Under the pieces are notes generated by a model. It saw nothing but the letters and a program-made list of their open reading frames with translations. It had not been told where the DNA came from and searched no databases. From Humulus lupulus (Eukaryota > Streptophyta > Magnoliopsida > Rosales > Cannabaceae), in NCBI RefSeq assembly GCF_963169125.1, contig NC_084795.1:257419042-257483041 (forward strand): a DNA stretch of 64,000 nucleotides. The letters are read 5' to 3'. Shown in pieces: positions 1 to 10,691 of this stretch (position 1 is the first letter of the stretch; the number at the start of each line of letters is the position of its first letter). The translations under genes were made by a program, and so were the position numbers.

Positions 1-2181
1 CTGGAAATACGGTCTGAGCTTTCGCGAGGCTGTGATTAGGCAAAACGCCAATTTTTCCATCAGTGGGTACCGTGACTCTGCTCCGAGGAGTCTCTTGCTG
101 ATGTATTAGACTTGCTTTTGAACTTGGTCCTCTTCTCGTACTAGCACGGCGCTAGCTGCATCCTCCGTGACGGCCATGTAGAGGAAAAGAGGTTCTCCTG
201 CCCTGGGCTTGGACAGCACGGGCGGTTCAGCCAGATGCGCCTTCAGATCGAGGAATGTGCTTTCGCACTCTACTGTCCACTCAAATTTCTTGTTTCCCCG
301 GAGCAGGTTGTAAAAGGGCAAACACTTATCGGTTGATTTGGAAATGAACCGGTTGAGTGCTGCCACTCTTCCTGTGAGGCCTTGGACGTCTTTCCGCGAC
401 CTGGGGGAAGGAAGCTCGAGCAGTGACTTGATTTTGTTGGGGTTTGCCTCGATTCCTCGGGTATTGACTATGAACCCCAGGAATTTCCCGGATGCGACAC
501 CAAACGTGCATTTATGAGGATTGAGCCTCATGCAGTACTCCCGTAGTATTTTAAAACATTCTTCCAGGTCGGAAACATGGTTGTCGGCAGTCTTTGACTT
601 GACGAGCATGTCATCAACATACACCTCCATGTTCTTTCTGATCCGGTCCGCGAACATTCTGTTAACTAGCCTCTGATAGGTAGCTCCGGCATTCTTCAGA
701 CCAAATGGCATGACCTTATAGCAATAGACATTCGTTGGGGTCATGAAGCTGGTATGCTCCTGGTCCGCCGGGTTCATCGCGATCTGATTGTAGCCTGAGT
801 ACGCGTCCATGAAGGTCATGAGCTCGTGCCCCGCTGTAGCATCCACCAGCTGATCGATCCTAGGCAATGGAAAGCAATCCTTGGGGCAGGCTTTATTCAG
901 GTCGGAGAAATCAATGCAAGTCCGCCATTTCCCGTTGGGCTTTGGAACTAGCACGGGGTTGGCGACCCAAATTGGAAATTTGGCTTCGCGGATAAAGCCA
1001 CACTTTTTGAGCCGAGCCACCTCTTCTTCTAGGGCTTCGGCTCAGGTTGTTCCTAAACGCCTATACTTTTGAGACTTGGTAGGAACGCTTTTATCCAGAT
1101 GGAGCGTATGCATGATGACACTCGGACTAATCCCCACCATGTCCTCGTGGGACCATGCGAATACGTCTAAGCTATTCTTCAGAAATGCAATCAGCTCCGC
1201 CTTTCTCTTGTCGCAGAGGTTCTTCCCAAGCTTAACCGTCCATGACGGATTTTGTTCATCAATGTTCACCTCCTCGAGCTCCTCAATAGCCTGGAGCTCG
1301 GATCTGTCCTCGCCTACTCAGGGGTCAATGTCCTCGCTCAAGGCGATCTCTTCCCCTTCGGTATTCTGAGGTTTTTTAATCTCAGGAGTCGCCAAGGGTC
1401 CCTGAGATTCCTCCTTGCCCTGAATGGCCATTGCCAGCTGCCCGGGTTTAGACTTTCCCTTCATGGAAATGCTGTAGCATTCCCTGGCAGCGAGTTGATC
1501 GCCCTTGATGGTGCAGATCCCTGTTGAAGTGGGGAATTTCATGGCGAGGTGTCGAATGGAAGTGATGGCCTCGAAAGCTATGAGCGAGGGTCGGCCCAAA
1601 ATGGCGTTGTAGGCAGCGGAGCAGTCAATGACCATGAACTCAAGTAGCTTGGAGACTGCCCGAGACTCTTCTCCTAGGGTGATCAGCAGCTCGATCGTCC
1701 CTATCGCTGCCGATCCTTCTCTCGAAAAACCATATAGCATCATGGAGGTCGCCTTTAGCTCTGCGACGGTTAGACCCATCTTTTCTAATGTGGATTGGAA
1801 TAAAAGGTTCACCGAGCTTCCGTTGTCCACCAACACTCTCCTCACTTTCCGGTTGGCGATCTGGACTGCTACGACCAATGGATCATTATGGGGGAATTGG
1901 ACGTGACCTGCGTCTTCCTCCGTAAAAGTAATCGGTTGCTTCTCTAGCTGCTGCTGTTTTGACTGACGCTGCTCCGGGATGAACTCCGCTCCGTTGTGGG
2001 CCTTTAACTCATTCACATACCTCTTCTGGGCGCCTCTGCTTGTGCCAGCCATGTGCGGTCCTCCAGAGATGGTGGATATCTCTCCCTCGATCATGGGAGG
2101 AAGGACGTCCTGATCTACTCGAGGCCCGGGCTGACTGGCTGGGACTTCTGGAGTTGGTCGACCCGCTAGGACCCTGTTTCG
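1..2181 (-). pseudogene. pol: Tat-I pol: aspartic protease, reverse transcriptase, start of RNase H
   Basis: Reading leftwards, the protease has VLVDNGSS (D-x-G active site) and then ILGRPSL. The RT follows with NPVLVPKPNGKW, FMDAYSGYNQI, MPFGLKNAGATYQ and the catalytic YVDD at 610-621, and the connection to RNase H runs off the window edge. The reading frame is one, but it is broken by stops at 1318-1320 (TGA), 1042-1044 (TGA) and 106-108 (TAA). Both TGA codons stand where the sister elements or the family have arginine, consistent with CGA to TGA by cytosine deamination. The catalytic residues themselves look intact, so this copy died by a few point mutations. It cannot make a full polyprotein as it stands. 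Confidence 0.85.
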
Positions 2182-2367
2182 CTAATATTGCGCCAAGGGG
2201 CCTGCTCGGATGAGAGTATCGATTTCATCTTTTAGACGCCTGCAATCGTCGGTATTGTGGCCGACGTCGTTATGGAAACGACAGAACTTTGAAGTATCTC
2301 TCTTTCCCTTGTGGTGTTTCAATGGCTTCGGCCTCTTCCAGGGGACCCGAGTAGAGTTGGCTAGGAA
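2182..2367 (-). pseudogene. gag: Tat-I gag, C-terminal part with zinc knuckle
   Basis: This is the downstream piece of gag, separated from the rest by solo LTR A1. It contains CRFHNDVGHNTDDC followed by RRLKDEIDTLIR, the same single zinc-knuckle region seen in Tat-II (CHFHNDYGHDTNEC) and Tat-III (CWFHRDIGHMNEEC). Zinc knuckles of Gag bind element RNA during packaging. A TAG stop at 2182-2184 separates it from the protease frame, probably a mutated glutamine codon. The upstream frame resumes at 5197 after one copy of the GATGC duplication is removed. Confidence 0.8.
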
Positions 2368-2635
2368 GATGCTGTAACGCCCCAACTCCAGGGACCGTTA
2401 CGGTGTGCCTTGTAAACAGTGCTAAACTCGCTAATCGAGTCATTTGGCCAAAATCGTGAACTAAGTATGATTAGCGGTTTAGGGATTAAACATTTTGGAT
2501 AAGTTGTAAGGTTTCACTAGAACGTTTAATATATATACATTGGGATCCCGAGAATAAAGTTTCAGAGTTTATTACAGAAAATATATATAATAAGCCGTCC
2601 TAGGCGGCAAAACAGGGTTCAACCCTAGTTCCACT

Positions 2636-2818
2636 TTAAACCTCGGCCGTAGCGGACGAGCAGCTGCATATGTACACGTCATCACCTAAGCTCTCCAACT
2701 CAAGGATGGTCCAGCTTCCTCTTGCATTTACCTGCACCACGTAGCACCCGTGAGCCGAAGCCCAGCAAGAAAACCCAATAAAGTATGCTATAATGTCAAC
2801 AACGATCATAGTAACCAT
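2636..2818 (-). other. Conserved 60-codon open frame inside the family-A LTR
   Basis: A short frame (60 residues, with FSCWASAHGCYVVQV in the middle) is open here and also in copies A4 (48960-49142, plus strand) and A2 (about 17413-17560, minus strand, ending at a different stop). A related frame with FSCWASAHRCSVVQV occurs in family C (51064-51264, minus strand). It includes the sequence GTGCAG followed by GTAAA, a good match to a 5' splice donor. It may be protein coding, or only a conserved RNA signal that happens to stay open. No known family is recognised. Confidence 0.3.
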
Positions 2819-3654
2819 TCAAGACTATCAGTCCAAACAAATATGTGACAATAGCCAAAAGTCACAATACTGAGCATCGCTCCTTCTAGCCATGTGACGA
2901 TAGGGTCACCAGGGCTTAACTGACAAGTGATCCTTTCATAAGTTTGATTAGGACAGGTGCATGGTGAATGGTCACCAACATAACCTTCCTCCCGACCCTA
3001 GAGTCGTGCAATGGACAGCGTCCCTTGGCCATGTGACAAACAGTCACCGGGGTCATATACCTTGGCCATAAACATCTGGTCGTAGACCAGGCAAGCGCTT
3101 AATAGTTCTTCGACCTTAGGGTCGGTCTGGCATTAATGCCATAGAGCCATTCAATGCATGATTCTCGACTTAAGCTTGATTAGGACAGGTGCAAGGTGAT
3201 TAGTCACCAACATAACGTTCCTCACGACTCTAGAGTCGAAACTATGGACAACGTCCCTTAGCCATGTGACAAACGGTCACCGGGATCATATACCTTGGCT
3301 ATAGTCATCTAGTCGTAACCAGGCAAGCGCTTACAAGTTCTTCGACCTTAGGGTCGGTCCCGCATTAATGCTATAGAACTATTCAATGCCTGATCATCAA
3401 CTTTAGAGTCGGTCCCTGACTAGTCAGTGTCGTTCACGAGTAAGACATGCCACCAATCATATATCACATGTTCAATATCCATAAACAAGGTATTTAGCAT
3501 GCTCACTAACAGATACCAGTACAATTAGGACCATGCACAACCACAGAGGCTCAAGCTCTGAACAATCTCATACCCAGTATACAAAGCATGTCCTAATCAC
3601 ATGTTTCTCATGCACCGTATGCAATATATCCAACAATCCATCATGCACCTATAA

Positions 3655-3812
3655 CAGCCATGCATGTCACGTTTAATAGTCAACCAACACGCATCAAGAA
3701 TAGCCATGCATGTCATACATAATAATCAACCGACATGCATCAATGAAAACCACACATGTCATACTCATTAATCAAATAACATGCATCATAATAGCCATGC
3801 ATGTCACATATA
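3655..3812. repeat. Minisatellite of about 46 bp units inside LTR A1
   Basis: Roughly three to four imperfect copies of a unit of about 46 bases recur, each with the pair AGCCATGCATGTCA and CAACMGACATGCATCA-like segments. The same unit occurs about five times in inverted copy A4 (48118-48350), and traces are seen in A2 near 18590-18715. Copy number differs between LTR copies, as expected for slippage or unequal exchange. Confidence 0.65.
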
Positions 3813-5196
3813 CACAGGGTGCAGTTTTCTTACCTCAAAGCCGAGCTAGAATGATTAAAAGAATGACCCTTGAGAACGATCAACTTTTAGTCCTTTAGCG
3901 GTCACCTAGTCATAACCAAATATAAGGTATCATTAATAAAAATGATAACTGAGGGTTCCCAAACCAAATCCCAGCCCCCGAGACCTCAAATATTACCCAA
4001 CCGGGTACTAAGTCCAACCCCGAGGCCTATGGTAAGAATCCCTAAGCTAAAAACCACTTTTTAGCAAATTTGGCCTTAAGGGCCGCGGCCCCCAAAAGCT
4101 GTGCTGCGGCACGCCCCCAAGCCCCATCTGCCAGACACGCTTGGGCCGCGGCACGCAAAAGCCATGCCGCGACACCGAGCCCAGTTCAGCCTAAAACCAG
4201 CACGCGAACTCAGAATTGCCCCTGCGTTTTCCCTTAGAACCAGCCCCTCAAACCTTCATAAAACCTCTTCCTAACATACAATTAAACCCCTAGACAACAC
4301 CCATAACCTCCCCTCATCAAAACCCAATCCTATAATCCTTCAAAACCCCTTTGAATCCAAACTTCTCACAAGTATCAAAAACTGAAAACCAAAACTTGAA
4401 AACAGAGCAACACCTGAAACCAAAGTCTAAAACTCACCTTGAAACCTGTTTTGAATCCCCTTTAATGGTTGAAACAAGTCTCCTAGCTGCCACCTTTGAT
4501 TTCCAAGCTTAACTTCTTGATTTGGGCTCTCAAAATTCAAAGAAAAGAGAAGGGAAAATCTTGTACGGGAGAGGAAGGAAGAGAGGATGAGGATGGCTCT
4601 GTTTTTACTCTATTTTCCACAGCCCTTTATGTCATATATATCCTTAGGGCCAAAAGACCAAAATACCCCTAAGCCAAATAAACCCCTCTAAAGTCTTCCG
4701 AGGGTAAAACCGTCCTTTCTCGCCTAACTCGTTAATTATAATTAACGCTTCCCAATTCCCGCTAATCTCAAAATCCTCAAACACCAATAAATCATATCCC
4801 ATTACCCTTTAATTCCCGGTAATGCTCTAATCATTAAATTCACCCCGAGACTCACCCCGAGCCCCGAACTTAAACCCGTTATGACTAGACCGAACACTTA
4901 CACCTCATGATCGTCTCATGTCGATAGCTCGAGCCAATCCACCTTATAATGTGGCTATACTAATTAATCACAATCACGCACCCAAAATAAACAAGTACGC
5001 CCACAATGGCCAAATTACCAAAATGCCCTTGCATTATAAATATGAGCCCATATGCATGCATTCACCATCATATAATAATATAATTCACGTAAACATGCAT
5101 ATAATCATTAAATATCATAATAAATCATTTATGGCCCTCCCGGCCTCCTAATCAAGGTCTTAAACCTTATTAGGAAATTTGGGGCATTACAGATGC

Positions 5197-7189
5197 TTTC
5201 CCTGGACTGGGTGAGCTCGGTATATGCTGTGAACACGGGCTTGAATTTATCCACGGACTTATTCTTCTTTTGACCGTGCTGGCTGTTTTTACCGTTTCCC
5301 TTTCTTTTGCCACCGCCGGGCTGGTTGTTTTGCGCGTCACCAGGGATTGCCACCGCGATCTCCGTCCCCGCTCCAGCAGGCTTCTCAGGAACCTGGCTGG
5401 TCCCCGCGGCTGAAGCTTCAGCTTCTTCTAAGTTTATCCACTCTTGGGCTCTATTAAGGAATTCGTTAACCGAGCTGACTCCCTTCCTCTGAATATCTTT
5501 CCACAGGTCTCCCCCGACCAGGATTTCGGTTCTCATGGCCATGAGCTTAGAGCTATCGTCAGCGTCTCGGGCTCGAGCAGCGACATTCGCGAATCTGCTC
5601 AAGTAGGCTTTTAGCGTTTCACCGGGCTGCTGTCTCACGTTAGCTAGGGAATCGACTTGGACTCGGGCGGCCTGGGAGGCGCGGAATGCCCTTTTGAAGT
5701 CAGCTGAAAAAGTCTTCCAGGAGCTGATTGACTGTCTTTTACTTTGCTTGAACCACTGCCTGGCAGGTCCGATCAGTGTGGAAGGGAAGATCAAGCAACG
5801 CAGCTCCGGGCCAATGTTATGAGCCATCATTAGGGTGTTGAACATCCCCAAATGATCTGACGGGTCCCCGTCCCCGTCCCCGTTGAACTTTGACAAGTGG
5901 GGCGTACGGAAACCAGATGGGTATACCGTCGCTGCTATATTGGGGGCGAAGAGTTCCATTTCATCGCCCGAATCATACTCGTCTTTTTCTTTTTCTGTTA
6001 GGAGCTTCCTCATCAGTTCCTCCATCTGAGTTAGACGCTCAAGGGTTTGGTCCTGAGATCCTGGGTTATTCCGGGGCTGTTCCACAGCTCCGGACCCATT
6101 GTACATATTAGGTGGGTTGTTGCCCCTCCTATCTTGAGATAGGTTATTTGGGACATTCCCTCCGTTACGTACTTCGGATCGGACTCCCGCCGAGCGGGCC
6201 TGACTACCATCCCTAGCCCTGTCCTCTCTGTGAGAGTTGAGGCGATCTCGAAGGTCGCCTCCCTGGGTGGTCTGGTGGCTCTGTGCCAAAATCAGTCGCT
6301 GACGCAGGTCTCCTCCAGAGAGATCACTCCGGCGGCTGCCGGTCCAATGACTCCTGCCGGATAGGCTTGGAGTCCGCCTTAGGTGGCGAGGACCTGAGCT
6401 TTCTTCAGGCGCCCTGCTATGCCGAGAAGGTCCCGCTGATGGTGAGTCTCTCCTATTACTTCCGTAAGCCGGGATGTCTCGGAAAGGCCGAGGAGAAGGA
6501 TATCTGATTGGAGAAGGAGGATGCCTGACTGGGGAGGCGATCCTAGTTCCGTCTGGACGGATCAAATTTGGCGGGGGCCTTTCAGCCCTGCCAGCTTGCT
6601 GGGCGAGCTGGACGAGGCGCAGGACGGTCTTTTGGGACGGGCTGGCACTGCTGGCCCGCCCCGGATCTCCTTCGGGAGTTTCCTCGAGCGTTCCCGAGGA
6701 AGGTTGAGAACTAGGAGTAGATGTCCTGACCGAACAGCTGTATTGCTATTGTCCGACCCCAGGCATTTCCCTAAAGTTTTCCTCTTGATGGTGTGATGAA
6801 GGGGTGGAGTTGGCTGCATGAGGCCTACCCGACCGGCTATGCCTGGGCCGATTACCCCGGTGAGACTTAGGAGCCTCACCTTGCCTCTCTCCAACGTTAA
6901 CGTTGGTTGTGAAAGGGGGTAGTCAGGCCAGAATATCCTGGATTTGCCGACCTGCTGTTGCTAACTGGCTCCTCAGTTGAGCATTCTCCATCTCCACCGC
7001 AGTATAATAACATGGGTTCGGATTAGGTGGCCAGGGTGCTGAGCTACCAGTGTTGTCTTGGCCCGCCAGCTGCTTTCCTGGCCTCTGTTGGACTTCAGGA
7101 ATTTGTTCATCAGGGATGGCAATATGGTGGGCCTCCTGCCCATCCTGCTGCTCTATTTCGTTGCCATGCCTGGATCGAGTGGTCACCAT
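5197..7189 (-). pseudogene. gag: Tat-I gag, N-terminal and capsid parts
   Basis: The start at 7189 (MVTTRSRHGNEIEQQ) lies just inside the primer-binding region. A coiled stretch (VEMENAQLRSQLA) is followed by a TGA at about 6923 that again fits a CGA codon. The frame then shifts: arginine- and proline-rich sequence with RHPPSP-type repeats is read in ORFs ending near 6562 and starting at 6565. The capsid part (residues about 250-390 of the last ORF, from SDHLGMFNTLM to LNRAQEWINLEEAE) matches the Retrotrans_gag family. The final residues of the ORF down to 5129 are LTR A1 sequence, not gag. The gene is broken by a stop, a frameshift and the LTR insertion. Confidence 0.8.
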
Positions 7190-7222
7190 AGTTGGATGTT
7201 TGTGGCAGCACTAATTGAACTT

Positions 7223-7241
7223 GCTCTCAATGAAAGCACCA
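7223..7241 (-). other. Probable primer-binding site of Tat-I
   Basis: Three bases after the LTR end (minus strand TCAACA) comes TGGTGCTTTCATTGAGAGC. Tat-II has nearly the same sequence at the same place (36030-36047), TGGTGCTTTCGTTGAGAG. Position and conservation support a primer-binding site; I do not assign the tRNA. Confidence 0.6.
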
Positions 7242-7244
7242 AAC

Positions 7245-8012
7245 TGTTGACGCGGTTCTTCGCCAACGGGTAATTAAGAGAAGAAGAGAAAGGGACTAGT
7301 GCTGAAAGTAGAACCATCGCAGATGAAATCTTAGAGAATGAACTAGGTGACTCGAGACACGTTTTTAAGTGGTTCAAAGGTTAAAATCCTTCTACTCCAC
7401 TAGTCAATATTATTGATATATTCTGGATTTTTGGTTACAAAGTGTGTATCTCTTCTGAGACTATTTTTTCCAACCCTTATCAACTCCCAGGGTCTCCATA
7501 TTTATAGGAGAAGGCACCTGGAAGTTGGTAAGGAGGTCATCCCGTGACCTTCTTATTTGTCATATCAACTCTGTGACATTCATGATTAATTCCTAAACCT
7601 GAAACATGAGTATGGTCAAATCGATAGATAAGGAGATAATGGCCCGCACGGCCCAACCCAGCCGTGGGTGTCTGAATACGCACGTTCCTGCTGCGTGTCC
7701 GAGAAGTCAGGGAGATATCGGACACGTGATGTCAGATATAGGCACGTTTATCTTGCGTGTGTTGACTTTACACAGGGTCAGAGATCTTAGGAGGAGCAGC
7801 TCGTGCCACGAGCTGCTTCTCTGACCCGACCTTCGGCCTCAAGGATTCCTTCCCCCAGTCTTGGGCAGCCTTGGCGAGTTCTTGAGGATACCTCGAGCTA
7901 AGGGGGTACGACCTGGAAAACAGGATCTCCGACCTGGGGAAGTTTACAGACTAACCTTGATTAGTCCGAGGCTCGACCTGCTAATCAGCCCGTGGGAAAA
8001 CCAGGGCGTACA
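7245..8012 (-). repeat. 5' LTR of Tat-I
   Basis: The 768-bp LTR reads TGTACGCCC...GCGTCAACA on the minus strand. A TATA box (TATAAATAT) lies near 7487-7505, flanked by TCTCC and GGAGA, a short inverted repeat like the longer one in the Tat-II LTR. The matching 3' LTR is beyond the left edge. Confidence 0.8.
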
Positions 8013-9801
8013 ATATTAATTTTATTTAAACATATACACAAAATTTCTTTCATTTAAAAGATAACTTTTTATTTTTACTCAAAACTTTCAGCAACATATT
8101 AAACACTCAAAAGTCATAAACATGAAATTAAAACTTATATTTTCTTCATAAAATATAAAAAAATCTGTAGGTATTAATTTGAGTAAAAACACAATTTTAA
8201 TGTTTATTAAAATTCCCTTTAATTTCTTAAAAACATCATAGCATTTGCAAAATCATTTATGCATGTAAAATCATTAATTTCATCATATTTCTCATCACTT
8301 GAACACAAAATCAGCAAGCATATTCATCAAGAATCCATCTTTTATATCATGCTTCACAAAAATTCACACCATAACCATACATGTTTAAATCTATACAAAT
8401 AAATCACAAACCCTAGAATGTAACTATTATCATATTGTTATTCTATGAAAAATACCTATCATCACATATACATTCAAATCATAGGCATAATCCAAGATCA
8501 ATCATATATATACATGGCACAAGAACCCTAGACCGAAATTTACATGACCTAAACATAATATAATCCCAAAACCTCCATTTACGTCTACATGAACCCTAAC
8601 ATATTTCTACCTCAAAATAATGGACAAGTTCATATAAAACCAATAGAAACATAAACAAAACCAACATGAAATCCTTACATAGGCCTTGGCCGAACACTAC
8701 ATGTGAATAAACATAAATACCAATATCATCATAGTTAGCCAATCAAAACCAAATCCCTTCATGCATTAAACCACAAAACCCTTCATCCCATGATCAAAAT
8801 AACATGCCACCAAAAAATAAAAGGGAAAAACAAAACAACATATCATTACAATTCATAAATCCTTAATCTCCCCAATAAAACAAAATCAACACGAAGGTTG
8901 AGGGAGGAATCCAATACCTTCCTTGAGAAAACACAAGAACCAACTATGATCACCACCTCGCCCAACCCTAGGGATTCGAACACAATAAGAACATGGGGAG
9001 AGAAATCAAACTTCAAGAAATTAAGAAGTTCCAAAACTCTAGAATCAATTTAACCAAGAAAATCCTTACCTATAGAGAGATTCGATCCTCTCTCCTTTCT
9101 TCATCATCTTCTTCTTCTTCTTCTTTCTCTCCTTCTCTCTCTAGAAAATGTCCACTCTCTCTCACTCCTTCTCACTAGGCTGACGACTCCAAGGCTCCAA
9201 AATGGCCTCATCTTTTCTCTCTTCCCTTTTTATTCTAACTTAGCCAAAAATAACGTAATGAACATAATGGGTAAGTTTCCTCTTCTTGCTATTTTTCTTT
9301 CTTTTTCTTTTATTTAATTTATCTTAATTGGTAGGAAATAAAGATGACAACATCTTTTCCTATTTTATCTAAAATCACCCAAATAAAAAAAAATGGTAAA
9401 TAAATCTCTCATTTCCCACCATGCTACACGCCACTCTCATTTCCTCTCCTTATATTTATTTATTTATTTAATTAAATAATCGAAATAAATCTAATAAAAG
9501 GAAATAATAAAGTGTGTAGAAAATTCTACACAAGTGCACCATGCAACCATGCACATGCACACACTCAATAACTAGGGTGTATCACTACCTACCATGCACC
9601 TTGGTGCATTCAATTAAAACTCAATTATTCACATATTAAAATAAATAAATAAATTAACAATTAACAATTAAATTCAAGAAAATTCTACCAAACAATTCTA
9701 ACAATTAATTTAAACATATAATAAAATAATTCACAACACGTAACAATTAAATAAAATAAAGCACAAAATTTGAATAATTTAAAAAAAACTGGTGCGCTAC
9801 A
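8013..9801 (-). repeat. LTR-like AT-rich stretch, probably a truncated LTR
   Basis: On the minus strand the segment begins TGTAGCGCACCAG (9801 leftward), close to the TGTAGCATCC and TGTAGAGTCC starts of family-B LTRs. It has a purine-rich leader (AGAGAGAAGG..., opposite 9090-9145) after a stretch that could be a promoter near 9220-9235, then AT-rich sequence up to the Tat-I LTR. No ORF of note is present. The 3' end seems to be cut by Tat-I. The call rests on layout, not on a second copy, so it is tentative. Confidence 0.4.
9082..9146. repeat. TCT-rich simple repeat
   Basis: A run of CTCTCTCC, TCTTCATCATCTTC and repeated TTC triplets occupies the leader of the LTR-like segment. It is a pyrimidine-rich microsatellite on the plus strand. 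Confidence 0.7.
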
Positions 9802-9802
9802 A

Positions 9803-10026
9803 AATTTATGGTATTTTTAAAAGAAATGTAAAAGAATGGGCCCTTTGGCTAAGGGAGCCCTAGGTGTGGGTCTAGCCTGCCTTAGCTCAGGGCCGACCTT
9901 GGTACTGGACTTACTCTTTCAAATATGGGCCGACCCGGCCTGACACAAATTTGAATACGTGCCTAGCCCGAATTATTCAAAGGCACAAAAATGTGGGTCG
10001 TGTCGGCCCACATTTACAGCTCTAGC
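9803..10026. mobile_element. Possible hAT-type non-autonomous transposon end
   Basis: The right part, read on the minus strand, starts CTAGAGCTGTAAATGTGGGC and is followed by several GGGCC/GGCCC subterminal motifs. This resembles ends of plant hAT-like elements, which often begin with (T/C)AGGGCTGTAAATGGG. No matching left end and no 8-bp duplication were found, so this is a fragment or a chance resemblance. Confidence 0.35.
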
Positions 10027-10664
10027 AACAATGCCGAAATATTCAACTACAACAACAGCAGTTCAAGTGCATATCATTTATATATATAATAAAGATTTAT
10101 ATATATCTTGAATAAACTACCTGGCCGAGAATTGTCGTGCCTGAACCATAAAGTACGACGACGACTTCCCATGCACTGAAGAGAAGGGCAGCAACAAGCA
10201 GCTAGACTTCACGCCATTTGAGAAGAGAAACAAAGAGGGACAAGGACTAGACTTCATGCCATGCACCAATGAGACGTCAACGTCAAGTGAGTGAGACAGT
10301 GAGAGGAGAGGAAGGAGAGTAACTGAGTGAAACTGTGAAAGCATGAGTGAGGAAGAAGGAGACAAGATATGCAAGGGAGAGTTGGAAAAAAAAGGTTTAT
10401 TGTTTCTTGCACTCTTCAGATATATGTATATATATTATTATATTTTAGTTTAATTTATAATGTACTTTAACATCTTATATAAATGGGCTGGTTCGATCCA
10501 AACCAGCAGGGAAAATTTCAAAACCAAGATTGGATCACAATCAAGGAAACTGTCTAGTCATCTGAATCGCAGGTGCCAAATTTTTTTGGTGCGGTCTCAG
10601 GTGGTTTGGTCTGGATTGATTTGGGTTCGGGATCGTGGTTTCCAGATTTTTGAACAACCCTAGA
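10027..10664. mobile_element. Possible second hAT-like fragment; no gene
   Basis: The right end (10595-10664) reads, on the minus strand, TAGGGTTGTTCAAAAATCTG followed by GGTTTGG/CCAAACC-type subterminal repeats, another known hAT-like style. Between 10027 and 10450 there is AT-rich sequence and a purine-rich segment with no recognisable protein. It adjoins the truncated start of Tat-III at about 10665. Confidence 0.35.
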
Positions 10665-10691
10665 CCCTGGTCAAAGTTTCAGGCCACAAAA

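Larger units (their letters stand above)
2373..5191 (-). mobile_element. Solo LTR A1 (family A, Tekay-like Ty3/gypsy)
   Basis: The unit starts TGTAACGCCCC and ends GGGGCATTACA, is flanked by the direct 5-bp repeat GATGC (2368-2372 and 5192-5196), and holds no retrotransposon genes. That is the signature of a solo LTR left by recombination between two LTRs. Orientation is set by homology to family C, whose primer-binding site shows that the sense strand is minus. In the sense direction there is a TATA-like stretch (near 4628-4640), a GC-rich palindromic block (4081-4190), a minisatellite (3655-3812) and a conserved short open frame (2636-2818). The LTR splits the Tat-I gag frame cleanly. The lineage (Tekay-like) is inferred from LTR length and ends only. 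Confidence 0.9.
1..8012 (-). mobile_element. Tat-I: Tat-type Ty3/gypsy element, 5' part (left end outside window)
   Basis: The element runs right to left: 5' LTR (7245-8012), primer-binding region (7223-7241), gag (7189 down to 2182, interrupted), protease and reverse transcriptase (2094 down to 1). RNase H, integrase, any antisense gene and the 3' LTR must lie left of base 1. The gag, protease and RT sequences match those of Tat-II and Tat-III in this window, and the RT has the plant Tat style (CPKDCFPLPRIDQLVDA). A 2.8-kb solo LTR (A1) is inserted in gag. Bases ATATT follow the LTR at 8013 and may be one copy of its target duplication, but the partner is not visible. Assignment to Tat is from family knowledge and is fairly firm. 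Confidence 0.88.

Noticed and set aside
881..1906. Plus-strand frames opposite the Tat-I pol
   Set aside because: They mirror the protease and RT coding strand and match no known protein.
2373..5191. Terminal inverted repeat transposon (ends TGTAACGCCCC/GGGGCATTACA)
   Set aside because: The ends are TG...CA, the duplication is 5 bp, the unit has an LTR-type promoter layout, and relatives B and C carry primer-binding and polypurine sites next to the same ends. LTR is the better explanation.
5129..5191. C-terminal 20 or so residues of the Tat-I gag frame
   Set aside because: They are encoded by the inserted LTR A1 and are not part of gag.
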